Shown here: positions 48,365 through 60,122 of the stretch, one piece after another | How positions within the stretch are numbered: position 1 is the stretch's first letter | How the letters are laid out: every line of letters begins with the position of its first letter | NCBI GenBank assembly: GCA_963969595.1 | Contig: OZ018413.1 | Coordinates: forward strand, 3,872,711 to 3,936,710 | DNA from: Neckera pumila | Taxonomy: Eukaryota; Streptophyta; Bryopsida; Hypnales; Neckeraceae | DNA length: 64,000 bases | Reading direction: 5' to 3' | Program-made: the position numbers and the translations under genes | The notes under the pieces: model-generated | Database searches by the model: none | What the model was told of the DNA's origin: nothing | Seen by the model: only the letters and a program-made list of their open reading frames with translations

Positions 48365-48434
48365 CATCGGGAGATATCCCGATAGCCCTGCCATGGTCAC
48401 AGTGAACAAAGAAAAGCATCGGAAAATCTCCCGG
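48365..48434. repeat. Two copies of the CGGGA/TCCCG palindrome
   Basis: ATCGGGAGATATCCCGAT lies at 48366-48383, and CGGAAAATCTCCCG lies at 48420-48433. They are members of the dispersed ~20-bp palindrome family, just downstream of the transposase-like pseudogene on its strand. Confidence 0.8.
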
Positions 48435-48465
48435 TAGTCGTAGTGGACCACGAGACGTTAGTCGA

Positions 48466-51400
48466 TCAAGGGTCCACCTCGTTTGCCCTATTCAAATTTG
48501 CCTGGGCAGCCTTTCTGCTTTTCTTAGGAATAGTACGTGATTTTGGGTTCACTTTCTTGGACCAATTGGCGTACAATGCACAAGATGCATCCACCCAAGT
48601 GGGAGGCCTGTTCTCCACAACCCATTTCCCGTACCAACAATTCTGGTACATCAATTCCAAGTTACTTTCAGAATTATCTAGTCGCCAATACTGGAGCATG
48701 AACTTCCCATTATTCTCATGCCCTTCCTCTCTGCAGACATCGGACAGTGCTCTTCCTTGCCAGACAGCACATACTGAGGGGTCCTCAGGTCTAAGCAGAA
48801 CCCATCGTACTTTGGCCAAAAGCCTTCCATCAATTCCGAAGTGCAGTCGAGAAGGGGCTCCTTGAGCTCCCGCAACACGCATTTTCAGTAATCAACGTAC
48901 GGCGCAAAGGTGGCCGCAAACCCCTCGCATTTGGACATTCCGTTTCGCCAATACTCAATGTACTTCTCGATTCCTAACAGAATCAAACCCTTGCTTAAGG
49001 TCGCTTTCCTTGCTGCCTCTACTGCCTTCTCTTGATTTCCCGTGGCTTTCGCAACTTTGCTACCCCACATAGGCTTGAAAGGAACAGGCTTAGGGCAATC
49101 TCGAGGGAGTGTCGCATGACCTATGCGGTCTTTCTTCCACAGGCATCGAGAAGGTGTATCTGATGGTAGCCACTGTGAATCTACTGCAGACTTTTTGTAC
49201 TTCATGATGGGGATTCCATCACTATCCACGTAGAATCGAAAAAGGTGCATCTCCCCCAAACCAATTAGTTTAGCCGTGCCATTGCACAAGTATCCCTTCA
49301 CGAAGGACTTGAAATCCGCCACCTTTTGGATGAATTCGGGCATGAAAGACAATTCCTGGGACTCCATGAACGACTTCATGAGGTCCGTGACAACAAATGT
49401 ATTCTTGCTCTTTAAAGCCTTCGAGAGGTGGCTAAAATACGCATCAATATCTTTGTGAGTATGTCCGACTAAAAGGAAACCGACCTGAATGTCCTTGAAG
49501 ACTCCTCGCGCAGTAAGCAAAGACAAGAACGTCATGAGGTATTGGTTCTTGTTATCCTTGGCGGAGTTGTCAAGCTGAAAATAGAGCTTGTTAGGAAGGG
49601 AACTAGATCCACGCCGAACTTCTTGTAGAATCAATTTCAAGGCGTCCATACACCGAGATTTCCCTTTGAGTAGCGCGTTGAACATTGCATTTGCAGGCGG
49701 ATAGGGAAAGAGGTCGCCCGTCTCCTGAACTGGTGGACCTTCAAGTCGCCTGAATAGTCTAGCCAACGACGAAATGGTGAAGTTTGAATCGCCCGGCCAA
49801 CAGGCTGGTGCATAATGCGCATACACACCATCGGCATGACCATGAGCCACCATTCCAGTTATACTCATGGGAAGCTGACCCAAACCTTGTGTAGCCTTCG
49901 TCGTCACCCGCATTCTTGGAAGAGCCATCTTCCTTGTGTCCATCTTGTCATGAATAATGCACAGTATCTCTTGAAGATTCCTCTGGAATTCTTCATGCCA
50001 CAAAGCATACGAACGACGACAGGATGCTTAATGATTAAGGTGTTCAGTTTGTTGCCTCATGAATTCCACGAAGTCCGAATTCCCTTTTGGTGTTTTCAAA
50101 ATGAACTGCTGCAGTTCGTCGCATTTCGTACACTTCGCAAAAGAGCTACCAACAGGCTTAATTGAGACGTTGTTGAAGTGCTCTTACTTTAATCTACTAA
50201 CCGTTGCTTGGCTCACTGGAGGAAGGCCATACTCCACATTCAACTGCAATTTTCGAAAAACAGAAGCACAAGCCGCGGAGGCAGTAACATGATGAGAACT
50301 GATAAACGAATAGGAGCAAAGTGAACAACAGCAATGAAGACAATCGATTACAGGGATCAACAATGGGATATATCCCGCTGAAAAGATGACTGCATTCAAG
50401 TCCTACAGCGAAACGTATGAAGAGGTATTCAAATGAGAGAATCATTAAAATGAAGTACCCATGGAGTACTGTGTCCTGGAGATGTCCAGCAGAGGGAAAA
50501 AACTTAGTGAAGGCCCTATATAGAAGTTCAACGAGATATATCCTGTTGACGTAGCAGTCCGACAAATCCATCAATAATAAAAAACAACAGAAGGACAGTT
50601 CATGGAACTACTTCATTGGCATTAGCATGAATGCGCTTCCAGTTGTTCCCAGCAGGCAGGAACTTTAACGTGTCCACTCTCCCATTTTCAATGCACCGCA
50701 TTTGGTGCGGCATCTGGTCAGCAGTGTTGTTGATGATCGCTTTCATTGTACCAGTGACTTGCATTGTTCAAAGTCGAGGCCGCTTAACCCCTTTGTTTCC
50801 GTGTGTAGATGAAATAATGCCTTCCTTGTACTTGTCAATGTAATTGTGATAGGTCGACTTCGATATTCCGTGAATAATGTACTACGCTGTGGCACAGACT
50901 TCCACTTCTTCCAGCGTAATATACTTTCGCTTCCGTGTCCACTCCACAGTATGCAATTGTCCACCAATTGCAATTCCATACTCTCGACGCTCTTCAAATG
51001 GTTTCGAGAAGTATCTCTGCCTGACCTTCAGCGATTTCTCATGCGGAAACAGTTGGCAGCAATGACTATCGTAGCGGTTCTGCGAGCTTATCTTCTAAAT
51101 TTCGAAGTCCGTTGTCTTCCGCGTGAACTGTGTCTCCTTTTCACTGAGGGAGGATTGACGAACTATGAAACGATAGGGCGCCTTCTATCTTCCACCCAAA
51201 TAGGTTAGGGGATCTGGTGCATCAGGAAAGGTGAAGAAGTGGTCGACTATATCCTTCAAGCACCGACCACTAGGGAACCAACAATTGGAAAGGGGCCACT
51301 GAGCATGTGTCATACTCGTGTCTAGGTTACCCACAAAAACGTCAAGGACTGTCACACCTACGTAGCCTTCACCAAGGGTAGAACTCTGAAAATAATCATC

Positions 51401-51891
51401 CGCCCTCCAACAATAATTCGACCTGACGATTGAAGAACACCAAAAGAATCTAGTTGATGCACCTCTAGGCTGATCCAATCTTCCTGACGAATGAATGGGC
51501 TTACATCCACATGCGGATCCGCAGTGACCTTCACCACGTCGGCTGCCCTCTACAACATGGTTCTGTTTTGAACTTCCCCCAGCGTACGCAGACCTCTCTG
51601 GCAGGGAGAGATCATGATATGTTGAGCTTCCGGGACAAGCAATGAAGGCCTTATGAGAACGAATACCCACGGCTCAACTGGGATCGGCACACCCAGCCAC
51701 TCGCCGTGAGGACGGGCCTCCACAACAGAACCCACTCCAACTTCTCCAAAATCCGGCAGGGAAAGCCTCACTACATCACCATCGCTTAGTGGAGCAGTCC
51801 GTGCAGTAGATTCCTGAGAACCAGCGTCCCCAGCTGATTCGCCAAAATATGGAGTGATGGCATCATGAAATGAATCAGAGTACAAATCCAT
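48466..51891 (-). pseudogene. DUF7869-type transposase-like protein, decayed
   Basis: The protein reads from MDLYSDSFHDAITPYFG (51891) to about 48466, in at least two exons with an intron at 50611-50244. The C-terminal 372-codon stretch (50003-48885) carries LYFQLDNSAKDNKNQY, VGFLLVGHTHKDIDAYFSHL and, upstream, CIIHDKMDTRKMALP, the signature blocks of the DUF7869 family found in many eukaryotic transposon proteins. The middle exon contains a Cys/His-rich patch (DSHCCQLFPHE), TRKRKYITLEEVEVC and HGISKSTYHNYIDKYKEG. In-frame stops: TAG at 51550, 51185, 51095, 50882; TGA at 50768 and 48885; TAA at 50184 and 50028. There is a frame change near 51360 and another near 48720. Probably the transposase of the surrounding element; inactive here. 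Confidence 0.75.
50361..50548. repeat. Palindrome family copies inside the intron of the DUF7869 pseudogene
   Basis: CAATGGGATATATCCCGCTG (50361-50380) and CAACGAGATATATCCTGTTG (50529-50548) both lie within the 50244-50611 intron. They share the ~20-bp palindrome consensus. Confidence 0.85.
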
Positions 51892-52286
51892 TGTCTCGGA
51901 CGCACTGAATCTAGGAACCTTATAGTGGCAAAAACGTAATGAAGAGTGAACCTGGAGACGGAAATTCCAGAATACCAGTCCACATTGTAATTATGACTGG
52001 ACTTTGATAGGGAAAGGAGATATGTTGATTTATCCCTTGACCTAGCCATATGTGAAGTTTGCGCCTTTGGCTGAGGTGGAGTGGGGTTGCACTACTACGT
52101 TACAAAAAGAAGAATGAATTAGAATACAAATGGAATATTGTCTTTCGGAATATGGAACTTGAGAACCCAACAATCGACGAGATCAGAAGGTCACATCACG
52201 GAACAATTTTATCTATCGGTTTGATGCAATGGTACATATTACCATGTACAGTATCCACTGTTGACCAATTGAGATATTTTCATGGA

Positions 52287-52508
52287 AACAGCGGGATATC
52301 TCCCGTGGAGAACAATGGGATACCTCCTTGTGGGAACAACGGGATATCTCCCGCTGGGAGGAACGGGATAATTCCCGTTGGAAACAATAGGATATCTCCC
52401 GCTGGGAGGAACGGGATAATTCCCGTTGGAAACAACGGGATATCTCTCGCTAAAATCAACGGATGACTTCTATCAGTAAGTTCTTGACAGCGGGATATTT
52501 CTCGATGT
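52287..52508. repeat. Tandem cluster of the palindrome, ~24-bp units
   Basis: Seven units average 24 bases, starting AACAGCGGGATATCTCCCGT at 52287. Units of 27 and 21 bases alternate (CGGGATATCTCCCGCTGGGA, then CGGGATAATTCCCGTTGG), giving a 48-base dimer. A separate copy, CAGCGGGATATTTCTCGATG, lies at 52488-52507. In the plus frame the array encodes an 8-residue N-N-G-I-S-P-A-G repeat. Confidence 0.9.
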
Positions 52509-52959
52509 TTTGAACGACAGACAGGAGATTATCAATTGTCGTAGCTGCATGGCTCCTGTATACAGCATTTACTATGTATTATAGTCTGTACTCGTAGTCT
52601 ACGGTCATATACGGTACAAGAGGCAAACAACTATACTATTACGGCTTATGACTTCGTTGCTTTCGCCACTGACGGAATGACCAGGACCGTCCTTCACTGA
52701 AGAAAATGACATTATAAACTGCCATTGCTAGCGGTATGCACAGCGCCGCTTACAGCACTGTGCCCAGCAAACGGTTCTGCGCACAATCTGCACTACTTCG
52801 GCATTGCAGGCACTTATCCTCTTTCACCAATTAGCACTCATGTGATACGCAACTAATGCTTAAGTATCAAACTGAAAGGACCTGATGTGTGGATAGTCAA
52901 ATCATTGTAGAAGGTGACCTTCCGGCCATTCCTCACTGCTGGTATCACTTGCCCGATCA
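52509..52959. other. Non-coding interval in the transposon region
   Basis: No gene or clear repeat is recognisable. Confidence 0.35.
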
Positions 52960-53559
52960 TTATTCCTTCACAACTTCTATATTGCCCTGAAAACACTGAA
53001 CTGCTCGTGAAAGTTGGAATCGTGGGTAATAAGATTTGAAGAATTCATACCTAGAGAGGAAATGCAAGACTACGACAGATCCGCAAGTTCCATACAATCC
53101 ACGAGCGCTGCCAATTAACGAAAGATAGGTGTCCAGACTCCTCGACCGCCATTGCTCGTTCACGTGCGCCTGGGAAAAACAAGGAAAAGTAGATTGGGGA
53201 TTCACAATATTGCTGGAGGTCCTATTTCCTGCTTTCACTTGGATAGGGTCCACCTGCACGTTCATTAACACGTGCACTCTTCAAAGCCGTGCACCAATGT
53301 GTCCAGGTAGAATCTTAAGATGCGGTCGTGTTTGCGGAATGTTGACTGCGTTCTCGTTCGTCTCGATTCCTTCAATGCAGAATTGTCGCGCCTGAGTTAA
53401 TATGCACGTAATTCGGGTCCTGGGAGATTTTTGAGGGGAAATGTGCGGCATTTGAATTCGAATATAATCGGGATTCCAGAACCCTGCAGCATTCACTGCG
53501 GCTATCAAGGACCCATTGAAGCTCCAAGCTTGGCATTTCTCGGGAACCGGACTCAACAT
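52960..53559 (-). pseudogene. Possible broken exon, unrecognised protein
   Basis: Two ORFs on the minus strand (53559-53281 and 53277-52960) are in the same frame, separated by a single TGA at 53281-53283. The combined stretch reads WNPDYIRIQMPHISPQKSPR, then IPQTRPHLKILPGHIGARL, stop, and NVQVDPIQVKAGN. A good donor (CTCTAG/GTATGAA) lies near 53050. Base composition is more gene-like than its surroundings. I do not recognise the family; it may be a third gene of the large transposon or a host fragment. Low confidence. Confidence 0.3.
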
Positions 53560-54149
53560 TTACCACTCTGACTGGCATTCTTGCGTCTGTAATTGCATGC
53601 GGACTACTCCTTTTTTTTCATTCATTTGACACAGTTCAATGGGATTTTTCATGCAAAGGAAATAATACTCAAGCTTGCAGGCTGAAGTGATCTTTCCAAT
53701 GCTGTCTTGAATAAACCAACTGCCTTTCTAACTTTGAAGATGCTGCACCCTGACATTTTCATTCTGGCAATACATCTGTTGTTTACATTTGTGGAGGTCA
53801 TTGGATTCAATGTTCAATGCATTTCAACTTCAAATATTTGTAACGAATTCCACCAAGGTCAAAGACATATTAACAAACTTGGCTTACAGTCATGGCAATC
53901 CGATTTGGAAAGTAAAAAATTTAACTGAAAACTGTTTCAAGGAATTACTCTTCCTCGACATCATTATAGACAAAAAGCTCTTACGTGGTCGCTACAAGAG
54001 CAGACTAACTTACTCAACCTGTTCAATTATACTAACCAAACAGATTAATGACTTCACAAAGCACATCCACCAGTCTTCATAGACATTCATAGGACAACAT
54101 AGAGTTACCATACACTTAATTATTCCATGCCATGTGCCTTGCCCACATT

Positions 54150-54270
54150 CAATGCTAGGGTTTCAAGGTTTAGGTTTTACGGTTTAGGATTAGGGTTCAG
54201 GGTTTCAAGACTTCTAGTTTAAGGTTTAGGTTTCTACATTCAGGTTCATTGAGTTCAAGATTAAGGTTTT
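54150..54270. repeat. Degenerate telomere-like repeats
   Basis: Scattered TTTAGG/AGGGTTT motifs occur in 54160-54235, more diverged than those at 55720. Interstitial, not a chromosome end, since unique DNA continues on both sides. Confidence 0.6.
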
Positions 54271-54415
54271 CTAACATATTCGGAACAACTGTAAACGTAC
54301 TCTAGTTTAGGGTCAATGGGTTTGTTTTACTTAATAATGTGAACTTCACTAATTTTTGGTTGCTATATGGCTTGGTGTGATTTCTATTAAACTAAAATCT
54401 TCAGTATCCCCTTGT

Positions 54416-55060
54416 AACATACTTAGTATTGGCTTAGTGGGTGGGTGGGTGGTACAAAAAATATAAGGAAGTTGAACATCTTTTCTTTGTCCATACATTT
54501 TACAGTACCTAAAACCATACTTGTATTATAATTTATCTTTTTCAATATGTATGAAGACAAATATATATGTATTCTAACATACTTAGCATAGGCTTAGTGG
54601 ATGGGTGGGTGGGCCAAAAAATAAAAGGAAGTTCAAAATCTTTTCTTTGCCCACATATTTTACAGTACCTAAAACCATGGTATTATAATTTATCTTTTAT
54701 AATACCTATGAAGACAAATATATATATATTCTAACATACTTAGCATAGGCTTAGTAGGTGGGTGGGTGGGACAAAAAATAAAATGAAGTTGAAAATCTTT
54801 TCTTAGTTTATCCATACATTTTACAGTACCTAAAATCATGGTATTATAATTTATCTTTTATAATACCTATGAAGACAAATATATATATATATATATTCTA
54901 ACATATTTAGCAAAGGCTTAGTAGGTGAGTGGGTGGGTGGGACAAAAAATAAAAGGAAGTTGAAAATCTTTTCTTTGTCCATACATTTTACAGTATCTAA
55001 AACCATAGTATTAGAATTTATCTTTTTCAATATCTATAAAGACAAATATTTATATTCGTT
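54416..55060. repeat. ~160-bp tandem repeat, four copies
   Basis: AACATACTTAGCATAGGCTT-like starts occur at 54416, 54576, 54733 and 54900 (spacing 160, 157, 167). Each copy has a GGGTGGGTGG run, CATTTTACAGTACCTAAAAC and GAAGACAAATATATA. No gene. Confidence 0.9.
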
Positions 55061-55132
55061 TATAGAGATGACCTGCATGTAATTCCATTTTATTATTCTT
55101 TTCCTTCTTCATAACTTTTAAACTTTTGTTAA

Positions 55133-55672
55133 CCCCTAAAAGCCCAAGGGGTTTGGACAAAATACAAATGTGTTATAAAATATAAGTTCTAAAACTTTTT
55201 TGAAGTTTGCATTAAAGAAGATAATGTAAAGCACAAAAAGTAGAAAGCATTCATACGATCTAATTTATAAAATTATTTTTAGATTTATCTAAAATGAATT
55301 TTGAAGATATAACTTCAAAAATTCATAAAAAACACAATTTTTGTTTTTAGCATTTGAATTTTTTTTTGATTGGTCAAATTGTGGTTTCTATTGATTTGTG
55401 AAAAAATGCATGAGATCTAGTAATGAGAACACCAATACTTTCCTCAAATAGTACATTTTTCAACACTAGACAAATCTAGACACTTTGTGCTATTTCCCTT
55501 TTAATTTTTGTTTGACCGTAGTGATCTGAGTTTTGAATATGAATATTGCTAAACAACCCAATCTTTTGAAGAAAAAAATAAAAAGAATTTGAAAAAAAAA
55601 AAATTTCGCCCAAAAATTTGGGCTAAAATTGAACTGCGACCATAAAATGGTCACTCAAGCGCTTACTAGGGG
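55133..55672. mobile_element. TTAA-flanked MITE, 540 bp
   Basis: The left end CCCCTAAAAGCCCAAGGGGT and the right end (reverse complement CCCCTAGTAAGCGCTTGAG) have similar tips. TTAA lies at 55129-55132 and 55673-55676. Non-coding, AT-rich. Confidence 0.6.
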
Positions 55673-55719
55673 TTAAGAAAATTGTCTCCAAATTTTTGTT
55701 AAGTATCCAAACCAAAAAA

Positions 55720-55825
55720 AGGGTTTAGGGTTAGTGCTTAGGATTTAGGGTTTAGGGTTAGGGATCAGGTTTAGGATTTAGGGTTTAGGATTTAGGGTTA
55801 GGGTTTAGGGTTTAGGGTTTCCAAA
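55720..55825 (+). repeat. Interstitial telomeric repeats (TTTAGGG)
   Basis: About fourteen TTTAGGG or one-base variants form a block in plant-type telomere sequence, embedded in unique DNA some 45 bases right of the TTAA element. Confidence 0.9.
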
Positions 55826-57198
55826 ATCTGATTCCAGGAATTGAAGATTAAGGTTGCTGAGCATTTCTGCAACTACTATACACATACTCGGGTCTTTTGT
55901 TTGGTTTAATGTATCAAAAACAGCTTTTAGTCGAAAGCATTTGAAGAGCGACATTTCTTTCCAAGATTTTTATTTCAGGTTTTCTGATGGTGACTGCACA
56001 TATTTTCTTTATTAAGTATTTTCTTTATTTCATTTATGAACTTCAAAAAACATGTTATAGTTTTCCAGTGTTCAGGGATGCATTTCAATCCTTCTTCTAC
56101 CTCCTTAATGATCAAAGTAAGGATTCTGTTAAACCTGAGATCATTTTGTTATTGTATACATTGAGGAGGGCTATTATTAGATAATGTGAACACTTCTATG
56201 ATTTATTATAGTATTTAATTTTTATAAGTGTTTGAATCTCCTATGTAACTTTTTTTTATGTAGTAAATTATTGGATTGTACTTCTCCAATCTGTTTTGGA
56301 AGGAGTGCAAGAATGCAGAAGGGTTCATTGGTACTACCTTTTCAAAAATGAAATTAGTTTTCTCATATTTGTTGAATATCCTTCATATATAATCGAGGAC
56401 ATTCACATTGATTAAATGATTTTATTTAAATGTGAACATTATGCTTCATATGTAGCTAGATTGAATATAATTAGATTTTACTCCATTGTACATAATTATT
56501 CGGGAACCCTCATGTTCATGAAATTCAATAATGTATTTAGCAATGATGAATTCAAGTTAATAGGACCATCTCCGTCATTTTGGGACTACATTTAAATAAT
56601 TATATGATGTACAATTCACATCAAGAACTAATAGCCAAAAAGTAGCCAATGTTATACATCTTCAATTTTCCATTTCAAAATACAATCATAAAATTTCATA
56701 CATAATATGATTATGTCATTCTTACATGCCCATATCATAGCATATGATGCTCTATTACTATATACTATGTCATGGAGGCTCATAGCCTATGATGCAAAAG
56801 AAGCGAGTACACAAATAAAGTTCTTTTGAATTGATTTACGATCCCATAGAAAAAGAGTTATGGTAAAGTGCACCCTCAACCACAAAGTAGAAGGAAGTCC
56901 ATTGTATAGTTATGCCTTCGTAGCTAAGTTTCTAGAATTGAAGGTGCCTTGCGTCAATAATGGGAAAAAAATTGAAGGTCCTAAATGATTCTAATTTGCT
57001 TCCCAATGGCCAGTGAGTCCACCACTTGTCCCGTAATAATGTATTTTACTTTCAAATTACTGAAGTCATTTTGACAATATTTTAGTTTAGTGGTGCCCCA
57101 TATTTTGAACCAAACCCGAAACCAAATCCTTGATAATTGAGGAAATGAAAATTGAATACGGAATTTCTAAGGGAATGATGGAATTACTAAATGAATGA
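55826..57198. other. AT-rich DNA, no gene recognised
   Basis: Only unsupported short ORFs occur here, such as a 65-codon ORF at 55987. Confidence 0.4.
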
Positions 57199-57202
57199 TT
57201 AA

Positions 57203-58586
57203 CCCCTCTATGCCCTTTTTTTTTTCAACTTCGCCAAATGTGCTATAAATTTAACCCTAAACTAATATTTGGATAAGTTGTAAAAAAGGTATGGCACAAT
57301 AAGCCAAAATCCAGTTCGGGCGGGCAACATAAGAAATTCATTTAAAATGAATTTAAAATTTTTGAATTAGTCTTTTACAAAATAACATATTTGTGTACAA
57401 GAAAGCCTTGATGCATTGCATTTTCATTAAATATGACAGAGGAAGTTCTGGGTTTTTCTTTTTGGCCATCTAAACATGTTTTAGAAAAAAATAACTTGTA
57501 CAGTTCATTTTTGAATGCAATCCATATTACAATTTTTCAACAAATAATTCATGATTTTGTCCAATTTGCTTGGTAGAACAATCTCACCATTGCAATTACG
57601 TTGATTCAATTTCATCTTAGAGTTATTAATGATTTATTTTTTAATTTGTTGAATCTTGGACATACCTTTAATAAATCCTTTCTTGGAAGATGGAAATGAT
57701 GTGATTTTTCCCTACATTTTTGGTTCCACATTCAGAACTCAATTCCAAAGCATATGAAAAGTTGTCAATACAGAAGTTAGTTGAAGTGCAAGAATTTGAA
57801 GTTAAGAACATTTAAAGTGAAGAACAGTAGTGAGTCATTGAAGGTGCTATGAAACTTATTTTCTTCACCTAAACCCTCCAGAAGACCAAGTGCAGTTTCT
57901 GTCAAAACCATTCCGATAAACCTACCATGTCTATAGCAGAGAAAGAAATACCTAAAAAATTATTTTTTGGGCAATCTAACCATAGGATCTAATACTAGAC
58001 TTATAACTATAAGAATGTGTCAATGAATTCTTAGAAACTTAACCCCATACATTGCAAGACCTTATTTTTCATTAAATGTGCAGAAATCAAGTTCTTTTGC
58101 AACTCACTTGTAATGATTAAATTTTTTGGCTTTGATTGTCTTTAACTAAACAATTTTGCACTATTGATTTTGATTTTCTAACTGTTTCAGTTGAATTGTT
58201 GGTGGGAATTAATTGGAAAAAAAATTTGAAGTGAAAAACACTTAATTTTCATTCTAAATGCGCAATGTTCACCCTTGTACAAAATCTCCAGTCGGAAAAT
58301 TAAAAAAATGCATTAATTTTCTACCCAGCGGTTGGAAAAATAATTTGAAGTGAAAAACACTTAATTTTCAGTCATTATTTGCAGTGTTCACCCTTGCACA
58401 AAATCTGAAGTCAGAAAATTAAAAATATGCTTTTTGTACCCAGCACTTGTTGATGCTGAAAGTAGACTTCCAAAATGAGTATCCCAAAAATACGAAGTAA
58501 TAAGTTAGAGCAGCGGAGTTGCTAGATTTTAATTAAACTCTTTAAAATTTTGGACACCCACATTGGGTGCCTTGGGCATTTAGGGG
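57203..58586. mobile_element. TTAA-flanked element, 1384 bp
   Basis: The left end CCCCTCTATGCCC and the right end (reverse complement CCCCTAAATGCCCAAGGCAC) are bordered by TTAA at 57199-57202 and 58587-58590. The interior shares blocks with 2640-3163. The right part holds a ~100-bp imperfect duplication (AAGTGAAAAACACTTAATTTTC near 58228 and 58339). No long ORF. Confidence 0.65.
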
Positions 58587-58804
58587 TTAAGGGGTGTGGA
58601 AAAATTGATGAATCGACCCCCTAACTTATTTGAGGGTAACTTACCCCCCTCGTAGTAATTTCAATATATTACCACTCCTTGCATAGGAAGTGGGGATCCA
58701 ATTCATCATGACCCCATCTCCCTACGGGTCAAGTCATCCCTTGCTTGTCAGATCGGTAATCACAGCGGGCGGCGCGCCATGATGGCCAAGTTCCCGACCT
58801 GGGG

Positions 58805-59314
58805 CTATGTGCCTCTCCCGCTAAACCGCTTGTTCATCCCGTTGCTCTCATTGGTCAGCGTCCTCCTCCGCAGGCTCTCTCCCTTTGGTAATCGTCTTCC
58901 TCCATGAAGCGCCTCCTCGTTTTCTCCCGTTGCAACGAGCAGCCCGCTAGAAATCGTTGAGTTTGTTGCTTGAATTGCGGGACTTGGGAGAGGATACCCG
59001 GCGTCCAGTTCGTCATTTCCGCGCGTTTCCATGGCTTCAAGGGAGGCGTCGGAGTTGCGGCTGTTTGATTCGCTCAAAGGGAGGCATCGCGATTGAGTTT
59101 GCGCCAGAGGTCTACGCTGCAAGGACACGGTAGGATTTTCCATCTCCTGCTCTGGATTTTTTTCTCTTGTCAAGTTTCCAAGTTGGATCCGTTTGATCGA
59201 ATGAACCCTGACAAATAATCCGAAAGTCTGCTTAGTCACTTGTTTCTTGAAACGTGCGTGAGAGTAGCGACAAGAATTATAGGTGATGCTCTTATCTGGA
59301 TTAAGAGAGAACAC
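58805..59314 (-). CDS. Hypothetical protein, up to 169 aa
   Basis: This open frame lies in a GC-richer island. The part starting at an internal Met (MENPTVSLQRRPLAQTQSRC) is polar and Ser/Arg/Glu-rich, with GYPLPSPAIQATNSTISSG in its middle. No domain, signal peptide or membrane segment is visible. It may be a first exon or a chance ORF in a promoter region. It lies between the TTAA element and the palindrome cluster. Confidence 0.25.
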   Translation of the reverse strand: MFSLNPDKSITYNSCRYSHARFKKQVTKQTFGLFVRVHSIKRIQLGNLTREKNPEQEMENPTVSLQRRPLAQTQSRCLPLSESNSRNSDASLEAMETRGNDELDAGYPLPSPAIQATNSTISSGLLVATGENEEALHGGRRLPKGESLRRRTLTNESNGMNKRFSGRGT

Positions 59315-60122
59315 TTTAGGTGTGAAGTAGATTAAGATAGTGTAGACAGAAGAGGCTCAACCTCCCGCGTTGGTCATCGCGGCGTGGATTGTGGTCTGTT
59401 TTTTTGAGGGACGGAATTTCTATCAGTTTCAGTCGTCTCTACGATGAGCTCGAAGCTGCACTGTCTGGCTGAATTTTTGCGCTATGGGTATTACATATTT
59501 ACAAGTGAAGAAGTTCGTGTTCATTTGGTCTTTGATTTGTGAGAATATCGATTCCGTGCTTGCTGCGAGGGTCTCCATTGTGCCATTTCCGGGTGTCTTG
59601 ATTCTTCCGAATCTCAGAGCTCGTTGCGGAGCTTGCTTTCCGAAAGCAGAGAGATTGTGGTGTGCCCGGTCAATGGATTTTGTGAGGGCGTCTATTGGTT
59701 GGCTTAGTGGTTGGACGTGTATTAAGAAAGCACTTTGAACTGCACAGGAATTACAGAGGCAGGAGGTCATTGTCGACGAGTAGCACCATATGGTCGGCGT
59801 ATATGGCATGAGCACATCATCATGGCTACATCATCGACAGTCAAAGTCACACCAGCATTCTGGAATGACCCGTAAGATTGCAGTCCCATGAAGTTCTGGG
59901 TTTTTGTGGTTGTTTGTGTTAGATAGAAAGTCAGTATGGTAAGCATTGTAGTCCAGTTTGCATGGAGAAATTTCAAAATGCCCTATAGCCGCGCAAGACT
60001 GGAGAATGCCTTTAGTAGGAACACCGGAGACACTTGCAGGTGCAAAACCTGAGTTCTAATTTCATGGAGATTAATCCCGATGAAGACCTGGAGTACAACT
60101 AAAATAGTGTTTAATGATATGA
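59315..60122. other. Upstream interval of the plus-strand transposon gene
   Basis: Short ORFs on both strands (for example 59429-59815 minus) show no recognisable domain. This may be leader or intron sequence of the gene that resumes at 60786. Confidence 0.3.

Noticed and set aside
52287..52508. CRISPR array
   Set aside because: The units are 21-27 bp self-palindromes without unique spacers, in a eukaryotic transposon setting.
55720..55825. Chromosome end (true telomere)
   Set aside because: Unique and transposon DNA continues for more than 8 kb on the right, and the repeat block is short and imperfect.
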